Source of the DNA: Rhizobium sp. Root482
Lineage (GTDB): Bacteria > Pseudomonadota > Alphaproteobacteria > Rhizobiales > Rhizobiaceae
DNA length: 64,000 nucleotides
Assembly: GCF_001426565.1 (NCBI RefSeq)
Contig: NZ_LMFA01000012.1
Span: forward strand, 620,861 to 684,860
Reading direction: 5' to 3'
A program made the translations under genes and the position numbers. The notes under the pieces are model-generated. The model was not told where the DNA came from. It saw nothing but the letters and a program-made list of their open reading frames with translations, and did not search any database. Shown one piece after another: positions 38,213 through 47,115 of this stretch (positions within the stretch are counted from its first letter, which is position 1; each line of letters begins with the position of its first letter).

Positions 38213-39529
38213 CTACTTTCTGCAATTCGCGGAATCTGGGGGTTTGCATTCCGTCAGAGGCTTCCGCCGTGACGCGTTCGAGGGGCCGAGTGCACCAAGC
38301 TGGTCCGAATAATTGTTGCGGGTATCGGCGTCCACAACAGCCACCGGGGCCGCCAGGATCAGCCCGGCGGCATTGCCGGCCGCGGCCGCCGCGCCCGTCG
38401 TTGCGGCGAGTATCTTGTCGCCGAAGCCAACGCGGCTGTCCGTCAACGTCTGGCCGTCCGAGATGCGCGCACCGATGAGACGGACGATCTCGGGCGATTC
38501 GGCGAATTTGCCGTGGTTGAGCCTGTCGCCCGCCTTCACCTTGGTCAGGTCAATGACCTGGATTTCCGCGTCCGCGAGTTCCTGCTTGTAAGGCTCCGTT
38601 TCCGGATCGATGGAGCCCAGGCGCGCGACATCGCCCCAGACGCGGCGTGAGACGGCCAATGCCTTGTCGTCACGCGAGACGAACAGGGTAAACTGCGGAT
38701 GAGGGTCGCCCATATCGACGATCTGCGAGCGGAAGACATCGACATCGACGTCTGGAGCCGCAAGCATCACGTTTTTAAACTTGGCCGGGAGCTTGCCATT
38801 GCGGATTGCCATCTGCCGGAGCGCTTCCAGCGTCAGCCAGTTGCCCATCGAATGCGCCAGGATCGAGACTTCCTTCACCTCGCGGTCGTCGGCGAGATAC
38901 TGGAACAGGTTCTCAAGCGCGTTGCGGGTGTAGTTGGTGCTTTCGCGATCATATCCATAGGCGAGCAGGCTCCCGCGCGACGGCCAGGTGACGAGGATCG
39001 GCGCACTGTGGACGCGCGAATCGCGGACAATCTGGGCGAAGCGGTACACGCTGTCTTCGAATTTCGTGTTGAAGCCATGGATGAACACCAGCGCGCTTCC
39101 ATCCGGCGTTTTCCTGACGGATGCGCTGAGCCAGGCCTTGGCGGCATCGATGTCGATCATTTCGGCCTTGAGTGCCGCAAAATCCGTAGCCGGATCCGGG
39201 GGAAGCTTTTTCGGCCATGACACTTCGCCGATCTTGCGGACATCGTCGGCAGGCACGGAAACCGTGATGCTGGCGAAATTCGGCGCCCGCGCCCGCTCAC
39301 CCGTGAACATCTCACCGGGAACGGCCGATTGGCTCCTGGTGGTCGTAATCAGCATGTCCACCTTGTGAGACTGCGGCGCACTGTCCGCGACCGGCGTCAG
39401 CACATCCTTCACGTGGCCACCACATCCGCACAACAGGACCAGCAGTCCGCAGAGCACCATCCGATGCAGCATCGACCTGGCGGACACCTCCTTTGCCCCG
39501 ATGACTTGAATTTCATCTTTCATTGGCAT
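38213..39529 (-). CDS. Alpha/beta hydrolase (DUF900 type), likely lipoprotein
   Basis: 438 residues. The N-terminal hydrophobic segment MVLCGLLVLLCGCGG (residues 24-38) could be a lipobox. DUF900-like hydrolase core: SALVFIHGFNTKFEDSVYR, VTWPSRGSLLAYGYDRES, nucleophile motif ILAHSMGNWLTLEAL, and DVDVDVFRSQI. The C-terminal 60 residues are Ala-rich and carry two Cys. Start at ATG 39529 is tentative. Overlap-level proximity to the MscS gene suggests one transcript and a shared envelope function; substrate unknown. Confidence 0.82.
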   Translation of the reverse strand: MPMKDEIQVIGAKEVSARSMLHRMVLCGLLVLLCGCGGHVKDVLTPVADSAPQSHKVDMLITTTRSQSAVPGEMFTGERARAPNFASITVSVPADDVRKIGEVSWPKKLPPDPATDFAALKAEMIDIDAAKAWLSASVRKTPDGSALVFIHGFNTKFEDSVYRFAQIVRDSRVHSAPILVTWPSRGSLLAYGYDRESTNYTRNALENLFQYLADDREVKEVSILAHSMGNWLTLEALRQMAIRNGKLPAKFKNVMLAAPDVDVDVFRSQIVDMGDPHPQFTLFVSRDDKALAVSRRVWGDVARLGSIDPETEPYKQELADAEIQVIDLTKVKAGDRLNHGKFAESPEIVRLIGARISDGQTLTDSRVGFGDKILAATTGAAAAAGNAAGLILAAPVAVVDADTRNNYSDQLGALGPSNASRRKPLTECKPPDSANCRK

Positions 39530-39920
39530 GCCACCCGTTTATCCGGCATCTGTTCCGGACACATATTTCACGGTCGTTCGATGCATGCCTGCTGGTGCAG
39601 CAACGGCGATATCCGGGCTGCCAAAAGCGACTGAACATCGAACCACAGTTGCACCTGCGAGACAGCCCATTGTCGGACCGGCAGCGATCGGCCTACCCAC
39701 CCCCAATATCCGCCCCCACTGAGCCATGGCCCCTCTTGCGCACATTCAAAAATTCGTCCTGCGACGCCGCATTGCGCTGCCGCGGTATGCTCCGATGGAG
39801 ATGAGGCCGTCGGCGCCGATCACATGGGCGCACTATGCAGACGCGGGGTCGCGGCCGGGAGTATGTTACTGTAACCTACATGGCGAATGGTGCAGGAAAA
39901 GACCGACGTCGGTTTCCAGG
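39530..39920. other. Non-coding gap holding a palindromic operator
   Basis: No gene is supported in this 391-bp gap. Small open frames on both strands lack ribosome sites and family resemblance. The palindrome at 39861-39879 is listed separately; the rest may hold the promoter of the hydrolase-MscS pair. Confidence 0.5.
39861..39879. promoter_or_regulatory. Palindrome copy 1 flanking the TPR regulator
   Basis: GTATGTTACTGTAACCTAC, an imperfect 19-bp dyad. It shares, in inverted orientation, at least 24 bp of context (GGGAGTATGTTAC and onward to TACA) with copy 2 at 41717-41735. It lies 330 bp upstream of the hydrolase-MscS genes and 41 bp past the regulator's stop. Confidence 0.6.
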
Positions 39921-41678
39921 CTACCGATCCGCCGAGGCCGTGAGAGAGTGGGCATCGACAGGTATGTTCACCCCGGACTTGCGCAATCCCGCTGCCAGCC
40001 GTTCAAGATCCTTCGGCTGCATATTGTGGGAGCGCATTTCAGCGAAGAAATCGGGAACGACGTCCGGACGCATACCGACGAAGATGCCGCCTTCCCTCCT
40101 GGCGTCGTCCATCAACCCCGCTTGCGCATAGATGATGGCGGCAACCCCGTGGAAAAGCGGAAATTTCTGCAGGTCGGCCTGCCGGATCAAGGCAACGGCG
40201 GCCTGATTGTCGCCAAGCATATGCGCTGCCAAGGCGCGGGTTCCACGATAGAAACCGCCTCCGCCCGGATTATATGCAATGGCCTTGTCGAGAAGAGATG
40301 CACCCCGTTGCCACTGCCCCATGACCGCCAGGCGCGCTCCAAACTCGCCCATCAGTTCCGTGTCGTTGGGATTTTTCGCTAAGGCCTGTTCGCCGACGCG
40401 GACTGCCTCCGCGGCCTCCTGGTTGAAGAACAGCGCGGTCATCTGCGCCTGCAGTGCGCGGGTGTTGTCCGGTTCGATCAGTATCGCCTTTCGAGCTGCC
40501 TGCAGCGCCCGGCCGATGGAAGGGGGACTGCCCTCAATCCGATTGAACCCGTATCGATCCTCGTCGAGATAGATCATCGACAACATTGCCCATGCGGTGG
40601 CGTATGCGGGATAGTTCGCGACCGCATCCTCCAGGCAGCTTCGTACGATCGCGTGGGCTTTGGGGCTGAGTTCCGTGCGATAGGTATAGAATTTGAGCGT
40701 GCATTCGTAGGCGCCAAGGTCCTCGGGAGGGGGCCTGGATGCGTCCGCCTGGGCCATGATGCCATAGGGTTGCGCTATGGCCATCGCAACCCGGTTCGCG
40801 ACGTCGGTCTGCACGGGAAACAGATCATGGAGCCGGACATCGTCGTCATAGGTCTGGGACCACAGGATCCCGCCGTCGCGCGTATCGACCAGACGGGCGC
40901 TCACCCTCATCCGCTGGCCCGAGACCCTCACGCCTCCCATGAGAAGATAGCCTGCGCCGAGCCGTTCGCGGATCTCTGCCACGTCGATGTCGGGTGCAAG
41001 AGCCGTCGAGGTCTCGCGGCCGAAGACCTTGATCTCCTTGAACCGCGGCAACGTCGTCATCAACTCCTCGGTGAGGCCCGCCGCATAGAGCTTCGCGTCC
41101 GGGCCTCCCAGGTCGGCGAAAGGTGCTACAATCACGGTCGGCTCATCAGGGTGAATATTTTTCGAAGCGGAGCTCATCCATATCGCGCTGCCAAGACCAG
41201 CAACCACCACGACTGCGGCAGCGGTTGCCGCCAGTGCTAATCGCCCCCGTGCCGGCTTTTGAGGAATGGCGGCGGGAACGAAGCGCTTCGTGTCGGGTTC
41301 GCATTCGGCGGGCGGCGGCATGATGCGGGAGAAGACCGGGATGTAGCCGCCCTTGGGAACATCGATCCGAACGGGGTCGTTCTGCCCGGCAATCAGATAA
41401 TAGCGCTCCAGCGCGCGCCGCAAGCGTCCGGCTTCGATCCGGACGACGGGATCCTCCTGGGTAAAACGCCGGTCCCGCCTGAAGACTTCAAGCGCGATGG
41501 CGTAACCCTTGATGCGATCCGCCCGGCCAGCAAGGGATTCTTCGATGATATAGGTGAGGAAGGCTGCCCCCCGGCCCACGGTCGGAAACTCGGAGCTCGT
41601 AAGGATCCGTTCGAGCTGCGCGCGGATTTCCTCCGGGCACGGCGACTGGCGGCTCTCGACAGCATTGGAAGTCCGCAT
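39921..41678 (-). CDS. Membrane-anchored CadC/adenylate-cyclase-like regulator with TPR domain
   Basis: 585 residues from ATG 41678 with AAGGGGGG upstream. N-terminal domain (EIRAQLERILTSSEF, GYAIALEVFRRDRRFTQEDP, RLRRALERYYLIAG) resembles that of proteins commonly labelled adenylate cyclase in rhizobia, but no cyclase domain is present. One membrane helix follows (LALAATAAAVVVVAGLGSAI), then a TolB/FlgO-like segment (VIVAPFADLGG, LGAGYLLMGGVRVSGQRM, VSARLVDTRDGGILWSQTYD) and a C-terminal TPR array of at least four units. Likely a one-component sensor; whether the N-terminus binds DNA is unproven. It is divergent from the efflux operon. Confidence 0.8.
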   Translation of the reverse strand: MRTSNAVESRQSPCPEEIRAQLERILTSSEFPTVGRGAAFLTYIIEESLAGRADRIKGYAIALEVFRRDRRFTQEDPVVRIEAGRLRRALERYYLIAGQNDPVRIDVPKGGYIPVFSRIMPPPAECEPDTKRFVPAAIPQKPARGRLALAATAAAVVVVAGLGSAIWMSSASKNIHPDEPTVIVAPFADLGGPDAKLYAAGLTEELMTTLPRFKEIKVFGRETSTALAPDIDVAEIRERLGAGYLLMGGVRVSGQRMRVSARLVDTRDGGILWSQTYDDDVRLHDLFPVQTDVANRVAMAIAQPYGIMAQADASRPPPEDLGAYECTLKFYTYRTELSPKAHAIVRSCLEDAVANYPAYATAWAMLSMIYLDEDRYGFNRIEGSPPSIGRALQAARKAILIEPDNTRALQAQMTALFFNQEAAEAVRVGEQALAKNPNDTELMGEFGARLAVMGQWQRGASLLDKAIAYNPGGGGFYRGTRALAAHMLGDNQAAVALIRQADLQKFPLFHGVAAIIYAQAGLMDDARREGGIFVGMRPDVVPDFFAEMRSHNMQPKDLERLAAGLRKSGVNIPVDAHSLTASADR

Positions 41679-41716
41679 GGTCCGCCCCCCTTGCATCGGA
41701 GAACCCAGCAGAGCCT

Positions 41717-41735
41717 GTATGTTACCGTAACATAC
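41717..41735. promoter_or_regulatory. Palindrome copy 2, between the TPR regulator and the efflux operon
   Basis: GTATGTTACCGTAACATAC is a perfect 19-bp dyad, 39 bp upstream of the regulator's start and 98 bp upstream of the plus-strand gene at 41833. It is well placed to control both directions. Confidence 0.7.
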
Positions 41736-41832
41736 TCCCCATGGGTGCCTCGATGCGTCACACTATGGCTTGCAACTGCATATTCCGGAACACGCTACTG
41801 GTGTAATCTTTTAGCAGAAGGAAATCAACTAT

Positions 41833-42093
41833 ATGGGTGAGGACGCTAACGCCGCCATACGCCGTTTTCCAGACCGCAGCCGCGCGATAAGCGATCTCTT
41901 TGCCCGCGATGAAGGCTTCCGCGACATGTGCACCGATTTCGCAACCGCCGAAGCCGAGTTGCAGCGCTGGCGGGCGTCAGAAGATCCGAGACGGGAGCGA
42001 CGGATCGACGAATATCTGGTCCTCGTCGAAGACCTGGCTGTGGAAATCGCAAACACCCTCGATGCAACCTCTTTCGCGCCCTTTTCAAAATGA
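41833..42093 (+). CDS. Small hypothetical protein heading the efflux operon
   Basis: 86 residues, with AGAAGGAAA upstream of the ATG at 41833. It is soluble and helical: SRAISDLFARDEGFRDMCTDFATAEAELQRWRAS, then RRIDEYLVLVEDLAVEIANTL. I recall similar short proteins in other proteobacteria next to transport genes but cannot name a family. Likely first gene of the unit that continues with the HlyD and DUF2955 genes. Confidence 0.75.
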   Translation: MGEDANAAIRRFPDRSRAISDLFARDEGFRDMCTDFATAEAELQRWRASEDPRRERRIDEYLVLVEDLAVEIANTLDATSFAPFSK

Positions 42094-42118
42094 TGACCCT
42101 TATTCCTCGCGAAAAGGC

Positions 42119-42262
42119 ATGGCGAGGAAATCCCATATCGAAGTCGATCGTTCGATCGGTGAAACAATTGCCAGTTTCTTCGTGCTGGGTGGTGGTTTCC
42201 GGGACGAGTTTCGCGCATTGTTCATTCGCGACAGCCGTGTCGCCCCGGTTTCAGTAGAATAG
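42119..42262 (+). CDS. Possible 47-residue small protein
   Basis: An ATG at 42119 opens a frame reading MARKSHIEVDRSIGETIASF, then FVLGGG and FRDEFRALFIRDSRVAP, ending at 42262 just before the HlyD start. A GAAAAGG stretch sits very close to the ATG, so initiation is doubtful. The compositional fit is good but there is no family match. It could be a leader peptide of the efflux genes or non-coding. Confidence 0.3.
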   Translation: MARKSHIEVDRSIGETIASFFVLGGGFRDEFRALFIRDSRVAPVSVE

Positions 42263-42271
42263 GACGTGACA

Positions 42272-43375
42272 TTGACTTCCGATCAGCTTCCAACCGAGCC
42301 CTCCCCTGAAACGCCGCCTGCAAATCCATTGCGAAGGGTCGCAGTGGTCATCACGCTGCTTGCAGTCGTGTTGTTCGTGCTCTCCGTCTTCATGGAGCGC
42401 CGGACGCCTTCGACCTCGCAGGCACATGTCCAAGCCTACGTCGTCGGAATTGCATCGGAAGTGGCGGGGCGCGTCATCGAGGTCAACGTTACGGACAACT
42501 CCTTGGTCGAGCCCGAGCAGGTGCTCTTCCGCATCGACCCGACCCGCTACGAGATCGCAGTGGCGGAGGCAGAGGCGACGCTTGCCCGCGTCGGGCAGAC
42601 AATCGGTGCATCGACGGCGCAGGTCGATGCGGTGCAGGCCCGTCTTGTCGAGGCGCAGGCGAACCGCGACAATGCCAGCGAACAGATGGGCCGCGTCTCC
42701 GAACTCACCAAACGCGGCGTCTATGCCGAGGTGAAGCTCGACGAGGCCACACTGGTGTTCGAGCAGGCAGAGGCGGCGGTGAAGGGCGCCGAAGCCGACC
42801 TGCTTGCCGCACAGGAGGATCTCGGTCCGGCGGGCAATGACAATCCACAATTGAAGGAGGCGCTTGCTGCCCTTGAGCGTGCGCAGCTCGATCTGCTGCG
42901 CACGACCGTACGGGCACCCTCCGGCGGCGTGGTGACCAATCTCCAGCTTTCCATCGGCAAGGTGGTCAGTGTCGGACAGTCGGCCATGACCTTCATCGAT
43001 GCCGGCACGGTCTGGATCGCCGCGGCGTTCAAGGAAAACAGCCTCGAAAACGTGGCGGTCGGCAACCGGGCGGAAATCCTGTTCGATGCCCTGCCCGGCA
43101 AGCTGTTTCCAGCCACGGTCGAGAGCGTCGGCTTCGGCATATCGCAGAATGACACCGATCCGAACACGGGCCTTCCCAAGATCCGGAACGACAGCGGCTG
43201 GGTCCAGGAGGCACAGCGATTTCCCGTCCGCCTGACGCTCGATGACGGGCGCCCGAAAGGCGTGCGTTATGGATCCCAGGTTACGGCCGTTATCTATACC
43301 GGAGACAATCCGGTGACGAATGCATGGGGAGCGCTGCGGATCCGCATCATGGCGTTGCTCACCTATGTCAATTGA
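42272..43375 (+). CDS. HlyD/EmrA-type membrane fusion protein
   Basis: 367 residues if begun at TTG 42272, which has AGGA at suitable spacing; a GTG at 42266 is the alternative but too close to that site. One N-terminal membrane helix (VAVVITLLAVVLFVLSVFM), then the barrel-sandwich hybrid halves (AYVVGIASEVAGRVIEVNV and TTVRAPSGGVVTNLQLSIGK), a long alpha-hairpin between them and a beta-barrel after (VWIAAAFKENSLENVAVGN). It would bridge an inner-membrane pump to an outer-membrane channel. The DUF2955 partner gene overlaps its end by 11 bp. Confidence 0.9.
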   Translation: MTSDQLPTEPSPETPPANPLRRVAVVITLLAVVLFVLSVFMERRTPSTSQAHVQAYVVGIASEVAGRVIEVNVTDNSLVEPEQVLFRIDPTRYEIAVAEAEATLARVGQTIGASTAQVDAVQARLVEAQANRDNASEQMGRVSELTKRGVYAEVKLDEATLVFEQAEAAVKGAEADLLAAQEDLGPAGNDNPQLKEALAALERAQLDLLRTTVRAPSGGVVTNLQLSIGKVVSVGQSAMTFIDAGTVWIAAAFKENSLENVAVGNRAEILFDALPGKLFPATVESVGFGISQNDTDPNTGLPKIRNDSGWVQEAQRFPVRLTLDDGRPKGVRYGSQVTAVIYTGDNPVTNAWGALRIRIMALLTYVN

Positions 43376-44384
43376 GCTCCAGGCCGGAGTGCAAAAGAGA
43401 AAGGGACTGCGGGTAGCCCTCGCAGTCTCTGCGCTGTTCGTGATCTCGGTAGCCTCCGGCGCGCTGGTGCCATTCCTCGGCCCGCTCTTCGCCGCTCAGT
43501 TCCTGCTTTCCGGTTCGCAGTCCATGACACTGGGCAAGGCCATCGCCATGGGCCTGTTCGTCCTGGTCGCCGGCGTCGTGATGATGATGCTGACCTCATG
43601 GTTCGGCGATCGCCCAACGACATTCCTGCTGCTGTTGGGCTTGATCTACTTTTCCTGCTTCGTCGCCCAGACGGCCGGATTGGGTGGAGCCAAAATCTTT
43701 CTCCTCCTCGTGGTCGCGGTGATGGTGCCTCTGCTTGGTATCCTCAACGAGGAACTGGCGGCCTCCATCCTGTCGATCCTCGTCGGCGGGGTGCTGGGCG
43801 GGGCGGCGGTCACCTGGCTCGCCTATCTCGTCATTCCCGAACCCCATCTTGCCGAAGAGGCAGTGCCCCCTACCGGCACGGCGGGGCCGGACTATCTGCG
43901 GGCACTGGCCAACGCGGCAATCCTGCTTCTGATCGTTGCGATCTGCCTGACCAGCCACAACCTGACATCCGCGGTCGTCATACCGGTCACCGTGGCATCA
44001 CTGCTCGGACAGATCGATATCGGGCAGAGCGGCCGTGCCTCGATCGGCCTGATGGTCGTCAACCTGTTTGGCGGTATCCTTGCCTCCGTCGGCTATGCAG
44101 TCTTAGGCCTGCGGCCGAACCTTTTCTGGATGTTCGTTATCGTGCTCGTCATCTGCCTTGTGCTCGGCGGTCGCGCCGCAGCACAGTCATCCCACGCCAA
44201 GGTCTACGGCGGCGCGCTGACGATCTTCCTCATCCTGTTCGGGTTGGGTGTCTCTCCCCTGCCCGGCAGCGCGGCTGAATCGTTCTCGACCCGAATTCTG
44301 TTCGTCATGATCGCGATCGGTTACACCTTGCTGATGACCGCCCTCCTGTGGCGGCCACGGCCAGCCACAGCCGCGATGTCCTGA
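43365..44384 (+). CDS. DUF2955/FUSC-like inner-membrane efflux component
   Basis: 339 residues from ATG 43365, overlapping the HlyD gene. About ten hydrophobic helices in two blocks (e.g. LRVALAVSALFVISVASGAL, FVIVLVICLVLGG, ILFVMIAIGYTLLMTALL), with a short polar loop after PEPHLAEEAVPP. The architecture and pairing with HlyD match DUF2955 proteins, relatives of AaeB-type aromatic-acid exporters. Substrate unknown; the divergent sensor suggests envelope or chemical stress control. Confidence 0.82.
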   Translation: MSIELQAGVQKRKGLRVALAVSALFVISVASGALVPFLGPLFAAQFLLSGSQSMTLGKAIAMGLFVLVAGVVMMMLTSWFGDRPTTFLLLLGLIYFSCFVAQTAGLGGAKIFLLLVVAVMVPLLGILNEELAASILSILVGGVLGGAAVTWLAYLVIPEPHLAEEAVPPTGTAGPDYLRALANAAILLLIVAICLTSHNLTSAVVIPVTVASLLGQIDIGQSGRASIGLMVVNLFGGILASVGYAVLGLRPNLFWMFVIVLVICLVLGGRAAAQSSHAKVYGGALTIFLILFGLGVSPLPGSAAESFSTRILFVMIAIGYTLLMTALLWRPRPATAAMS

Positions 44385-44698
44385 TTTTGGCAATACGGCG
44401 ATGACGGGACGGCTGCGAGATCACTCTGGTAATCTTCCGGGAAATCTGCGAAAGCCTGTCGTCCGCAAGGACCGGGCGCGGCTGCTATTGGTTTTAGAAT
44501 AGGGCCGGGCGGGTTGATTGACGTCTCTCCTGCTGCCACGAAACAACGTGGCCGTCCATTTTCGCACTTGCCGGCTCGCGTCAGCGACGGCGCTGCGATG
44601 CCGCAAGAGCACTCGCCCACCTGATGATCGCCATGCCGTCCGCCACGCGCAAGCAAGGCGGACTAGGCTGGTCTCATCTGTTTTTTGAGACGGCAGCG
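44385..44698. other. Gap between the efflux operon and the glycosyltransferase gene
   Basis: 314 bp with no supported gene. This is also where the accessory block would have to end if it is a genomic island; I looked for a repeat of the tRNA-Gln 3' end here and did not find one. Confidence 0.5.
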
Positions 44699-46630
44699 AT
44701 GGACGAACAAGGACTTGCCGCGGCAAAGGCGGCTTTCGGGCAGGCCGATTATCTCGAAGCCCTGACCTTGCTCAGCCCCATGATCGGCGGGACGGATGCA
44801 AACGCCCTTTCGCTCCTTGGCGATACGCTGGAAAAGCTCGGCCTGCCGGCGGAAGCAGGCGAGGCTTTCGAACAGGCGGCGCGCCTGGAGGACGGTGGTT
44901 CCATTCCGCTGCTCACCCGCGCTGCATCCCTCTATTTCACGGCCGGCGACGACGACCGCGCGCAACTCATCGGCACCCAGCTGTTGAAGCGGGTTCCGGA
45001 AAATGCGGATGTCGCCTATCTGCTGGCGCGGTCGTTTCGGCGCACCGGCGACCTCGCCCTTATCGATCTGGTCAAGGCCAGCCTCGCCAGGAGCGAGGAC
45101 GGCGACCATCTGAAACTTGCCGGCGAAATCTTCAATGACGACGAGCGCAATCCGCTGGCGCTCGACCTGTTTCGCAAGCTTGCCGCCCTTCACCCCGACG
45201 ATCCCTATGCGCAGTTCAAATTCATGTCGGTGGCGCGCGATTTTTGTGACTTCGAGGCTATCGAACGACTCGAGCAGATGCTTGCGGCGAGCCTGGAAAA
45301 GGAAGAGCACGAGACGCTGGAAGGCGAGACCGCCTATTCCAATCTCTTGCATTGCGGCGACGAGAGGCTCAATCGCCTGGCAACCAACAATCCCGGCCTT
45401 GCCTCTCACCCCTCGCCCGCCGCCAGCAGGCAGAGGCGGATGCGGCCGCACCCTTGGAGCGAAAAGCTCCGCATCGGTTATCTCTCCAACGATTTCTGGA
45501 GCGAGCATGCCACCATGCGCCTGCTGCGACACGTGCTGGAGCAACATGATCGGAGCCGGTTCGACATCCACCTCTATTGCTACACGCCGGCGCACCACAC
45601 GAGCGCTGCAGACCGGCTGGCATGGGGCGAGATCCATGCGGTCGGCGCGCTCTCGGATGCCCAGGCGGCCGACCTGATCCGGCAGCACGGGATCGACATC
45701 CTTGTCGACCTCAAGGGCCATACCGGCGGATCGCGTTCCAATATCCTCAACCAGATGGCGGCACCCGTCCAGGTCGCCTGGCTCGGTTTTCCCGGCAGCG
45801 CGGTGAATATCGACTGCGACTATGTCATCGGCGACCCCATCGTCCTGCCCGCTTCATCGCGCCGGCACTATCACGAGAAGTTCTGCCTCCTGCCGGATTG
45901 CTACCAACCGAACGATCCGGTTCATCGCCCATTGCCGGCTGCGGCAAGCCGGGCGGAACTGGGTTTGCCGGAGGACCGTTTCATATTCGCCGCCTTCAAT
46001 ACCCCTCGCAAGATTTCGCTCGCCGCCATCGATCTCTGGGCCGAAATCCTGAATCGTTGCAGCCACGCCGTGCTCTGGGTGATGATAGACAGCGAACTGG
46101 CGCGCGCCAATTTTCTCTCCGCCCTTGCGAAACGCGGCGTCGGCCGCCAACAGATCGTCTTTGCCCCGAGCCTTGGCTATAGCGACCATATCGCCCGCCT
46201 GCAGGCTGCGGATCTGGGCCTGGATACCTTTCCCTACAATGGCCATACGACGAGCTCCGACAAATTATGGGCAGGCCTGCCTGTGGTCACGCTCAAGGGA
46301 AGCAATTTCGCCTCGCGGGTCTCCGAAAGCCTGCTGACGGCGCTCGGCCTGCGGGAGATGGTCGCAGCGACGCCGCAAGCCTATGTGGAACTGGCCGTCG
46401 CGCTCGCCAGCGATGCCGGCGAGGTTTCCCGCCTGAAGCAGAAGATCAGGCAAGACAGGTTCGTGGCGCCGCTGTTCGATGCCGAGCGGTTTTGTCGACA
46501 CCTGGAGCGCGGCTATGAGGTGATGGCGGAACATGCGCAGGCCGGGCTCGCACCGGAGCACATTGTCGTGCCCGCTCTGCCGGCCAGAGGCGCGCCGTTT
46601 TCAAGCCGTGGCGAGGCGGTTCACCTATAA
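44699..46630 (+). CDS. TPR-containing SPINDLY/OGT-type glycosyltransferase (GT41-like)
   Basis: 643 residues from ATG 44699. The N-terminal 230 residues are tetratricopeptide-like helices (AAKAAFGQADYLEALTLLSPM, LGDTLEKLGLPAEAGEAFEQAARL, NPLALDLFRKLAALHPDDPYA). The C-terminal catalytic part shows OGT features: LRIGYLSNDFWSEHATMRLL, DILVDLKGHTGGSR, PVQVAWLGFPGSAVNIDCDYVIGD, and GLDTFPYNGHTTSSDKLWAG LPVVTL near the end. By analogy it transfers GlcNAc or another sugar from a nucleotide donor to proteins; the acceptor is unknown. No neighbouring polysaccharide genes. Confidence 0.9.
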   Translation: MDEQGLAAAKAAFGQADYLEALTLLSPMIGGTDANALSLLGDTLEKLGLPAEAGEAFEQAARLEDGGSIPLLTRAASLYFTAGDDDRAQLIGTQLLKRVPENADVAYLLARSFRRTGDLALIDLVKASLARSEDGDHLKLAGEIFNDDERNPLALDLFRKLAALHPDDPYAQFKFMSVARDFCDFEAIERLEQMLAASLEKEEHETLEGETAYSNLLHCGDERLNRLATNNPGLASHPSPAASRQRRMRPHPWSEKLRIGYLSNDFWSEHATMRLLRHVLEQHDRSRFDIHLYCYTPAHHTSAADRLAWGEIHAVGALSDAQAADLIRQHGIDILVDLKGHTGGSRSNILNQMAAPVQVAWLGFPGSAVNIDCDYVIGDPIVLPASSRRHYHEKFCLLPDCYQPNDPVHRPLPAAASRAELGLPEDRFIFAAFNTPRKISLAAIDLWAEILNRCSHAVLWVMIDSELARANFLSALAKRGVGRQQIVFAPSLGYSDHIARLQAADLGLDTFPYNGHTTSSDKLWAGLPVVTLKGSNFASRVSESLLTALGLREMVAATPQAYVELAVALASDAGEVSRLKQKIRQDRFVAPLFDAERFCRHLERGYEVMAEHAQAGLAPEHIVVPALPARGAPFSSRGEAVHL

Positions 46631-46817
46631 TTCGGCAAATCTCGCAACAGCACGGCAACGCAGATAATCGGCCCGGCAGGCCCAAACGGTGCTACAGATC
46701 GGCGCGTGACGGCTATGGGCGCCACTTCCGGCATTGGCATTGACGACGCCTATATCGGGCATTTTCCACAACGGCCGCAAGCGGCTTCCAGCATCCGCAT
46801 CGTGAAAGGCGCCATTC

Positions 46818-47051
46818 ATGGCCGAAAAGTTTATCGTCATTCCCTATCGCAAGGTTCGCGGCGGGCTGGCACCCGGCGAGATGCGGCAGGCCTCCAATGC
46901 CGCCAGCGCCGAGAAGATTGCCACCGCCATGGCCGGACGCTTCGTCGGCGTTGCCGCCTATGCCGTCGAGGTCGACGAAGAGACAGGCGACATGACCAGC
47001 CCGCGCCTTCTGGCGCAATTCGGTGAGATCGCGGAACTGCCGTCGTCCTAG
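46818..47051 (+). CDS. Conserved-looking small hypothetical protein
   Basis: 77 residues from ATG 46818 with GAAAGG upstream: MAEKFIVIPYRKVRGGLAPG EMRQASNAASAEKIATAMAG, then VGVAAYAVEVDEETGDMTSPRLL. Soluble, alpha/beta-looking. Unlike its downstream neighbours no EcfG-type promoter is seen. I do not recognise a family. Confidence 0.7.
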   Translation: MAEKFIVIPYRKVRGGLAPGEMRQASNAASAEKIATAMAGRFVGVAAYAVEVDEETGDMTSPRLLAQFGEIAELPSS

Positions 47052-47115
47052 CACATATATTCGCCGGGACATGTCTTAGCCGGGCGACCGCTCGCATGCT
47101 TCAGATACCCTTGAG

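Noticed and set aside
36378-38312. A 644-codon plus-strand open frame opposite the MscS gene
   Set aside because: Antisense shadow; low-complexity Arg/Asp/Gly sequence with no family features, while the minus strand encodes an unmistakable MscS channel.
39921-41678. Annotation of the TPR regulator as a true adenylate cyclase
   Set aside because: The product has an N-terminal regulator-like domain, one membrane helix, a TolB/FlgO-like segment and TPRs, but no class III cyclase catalytic domain.
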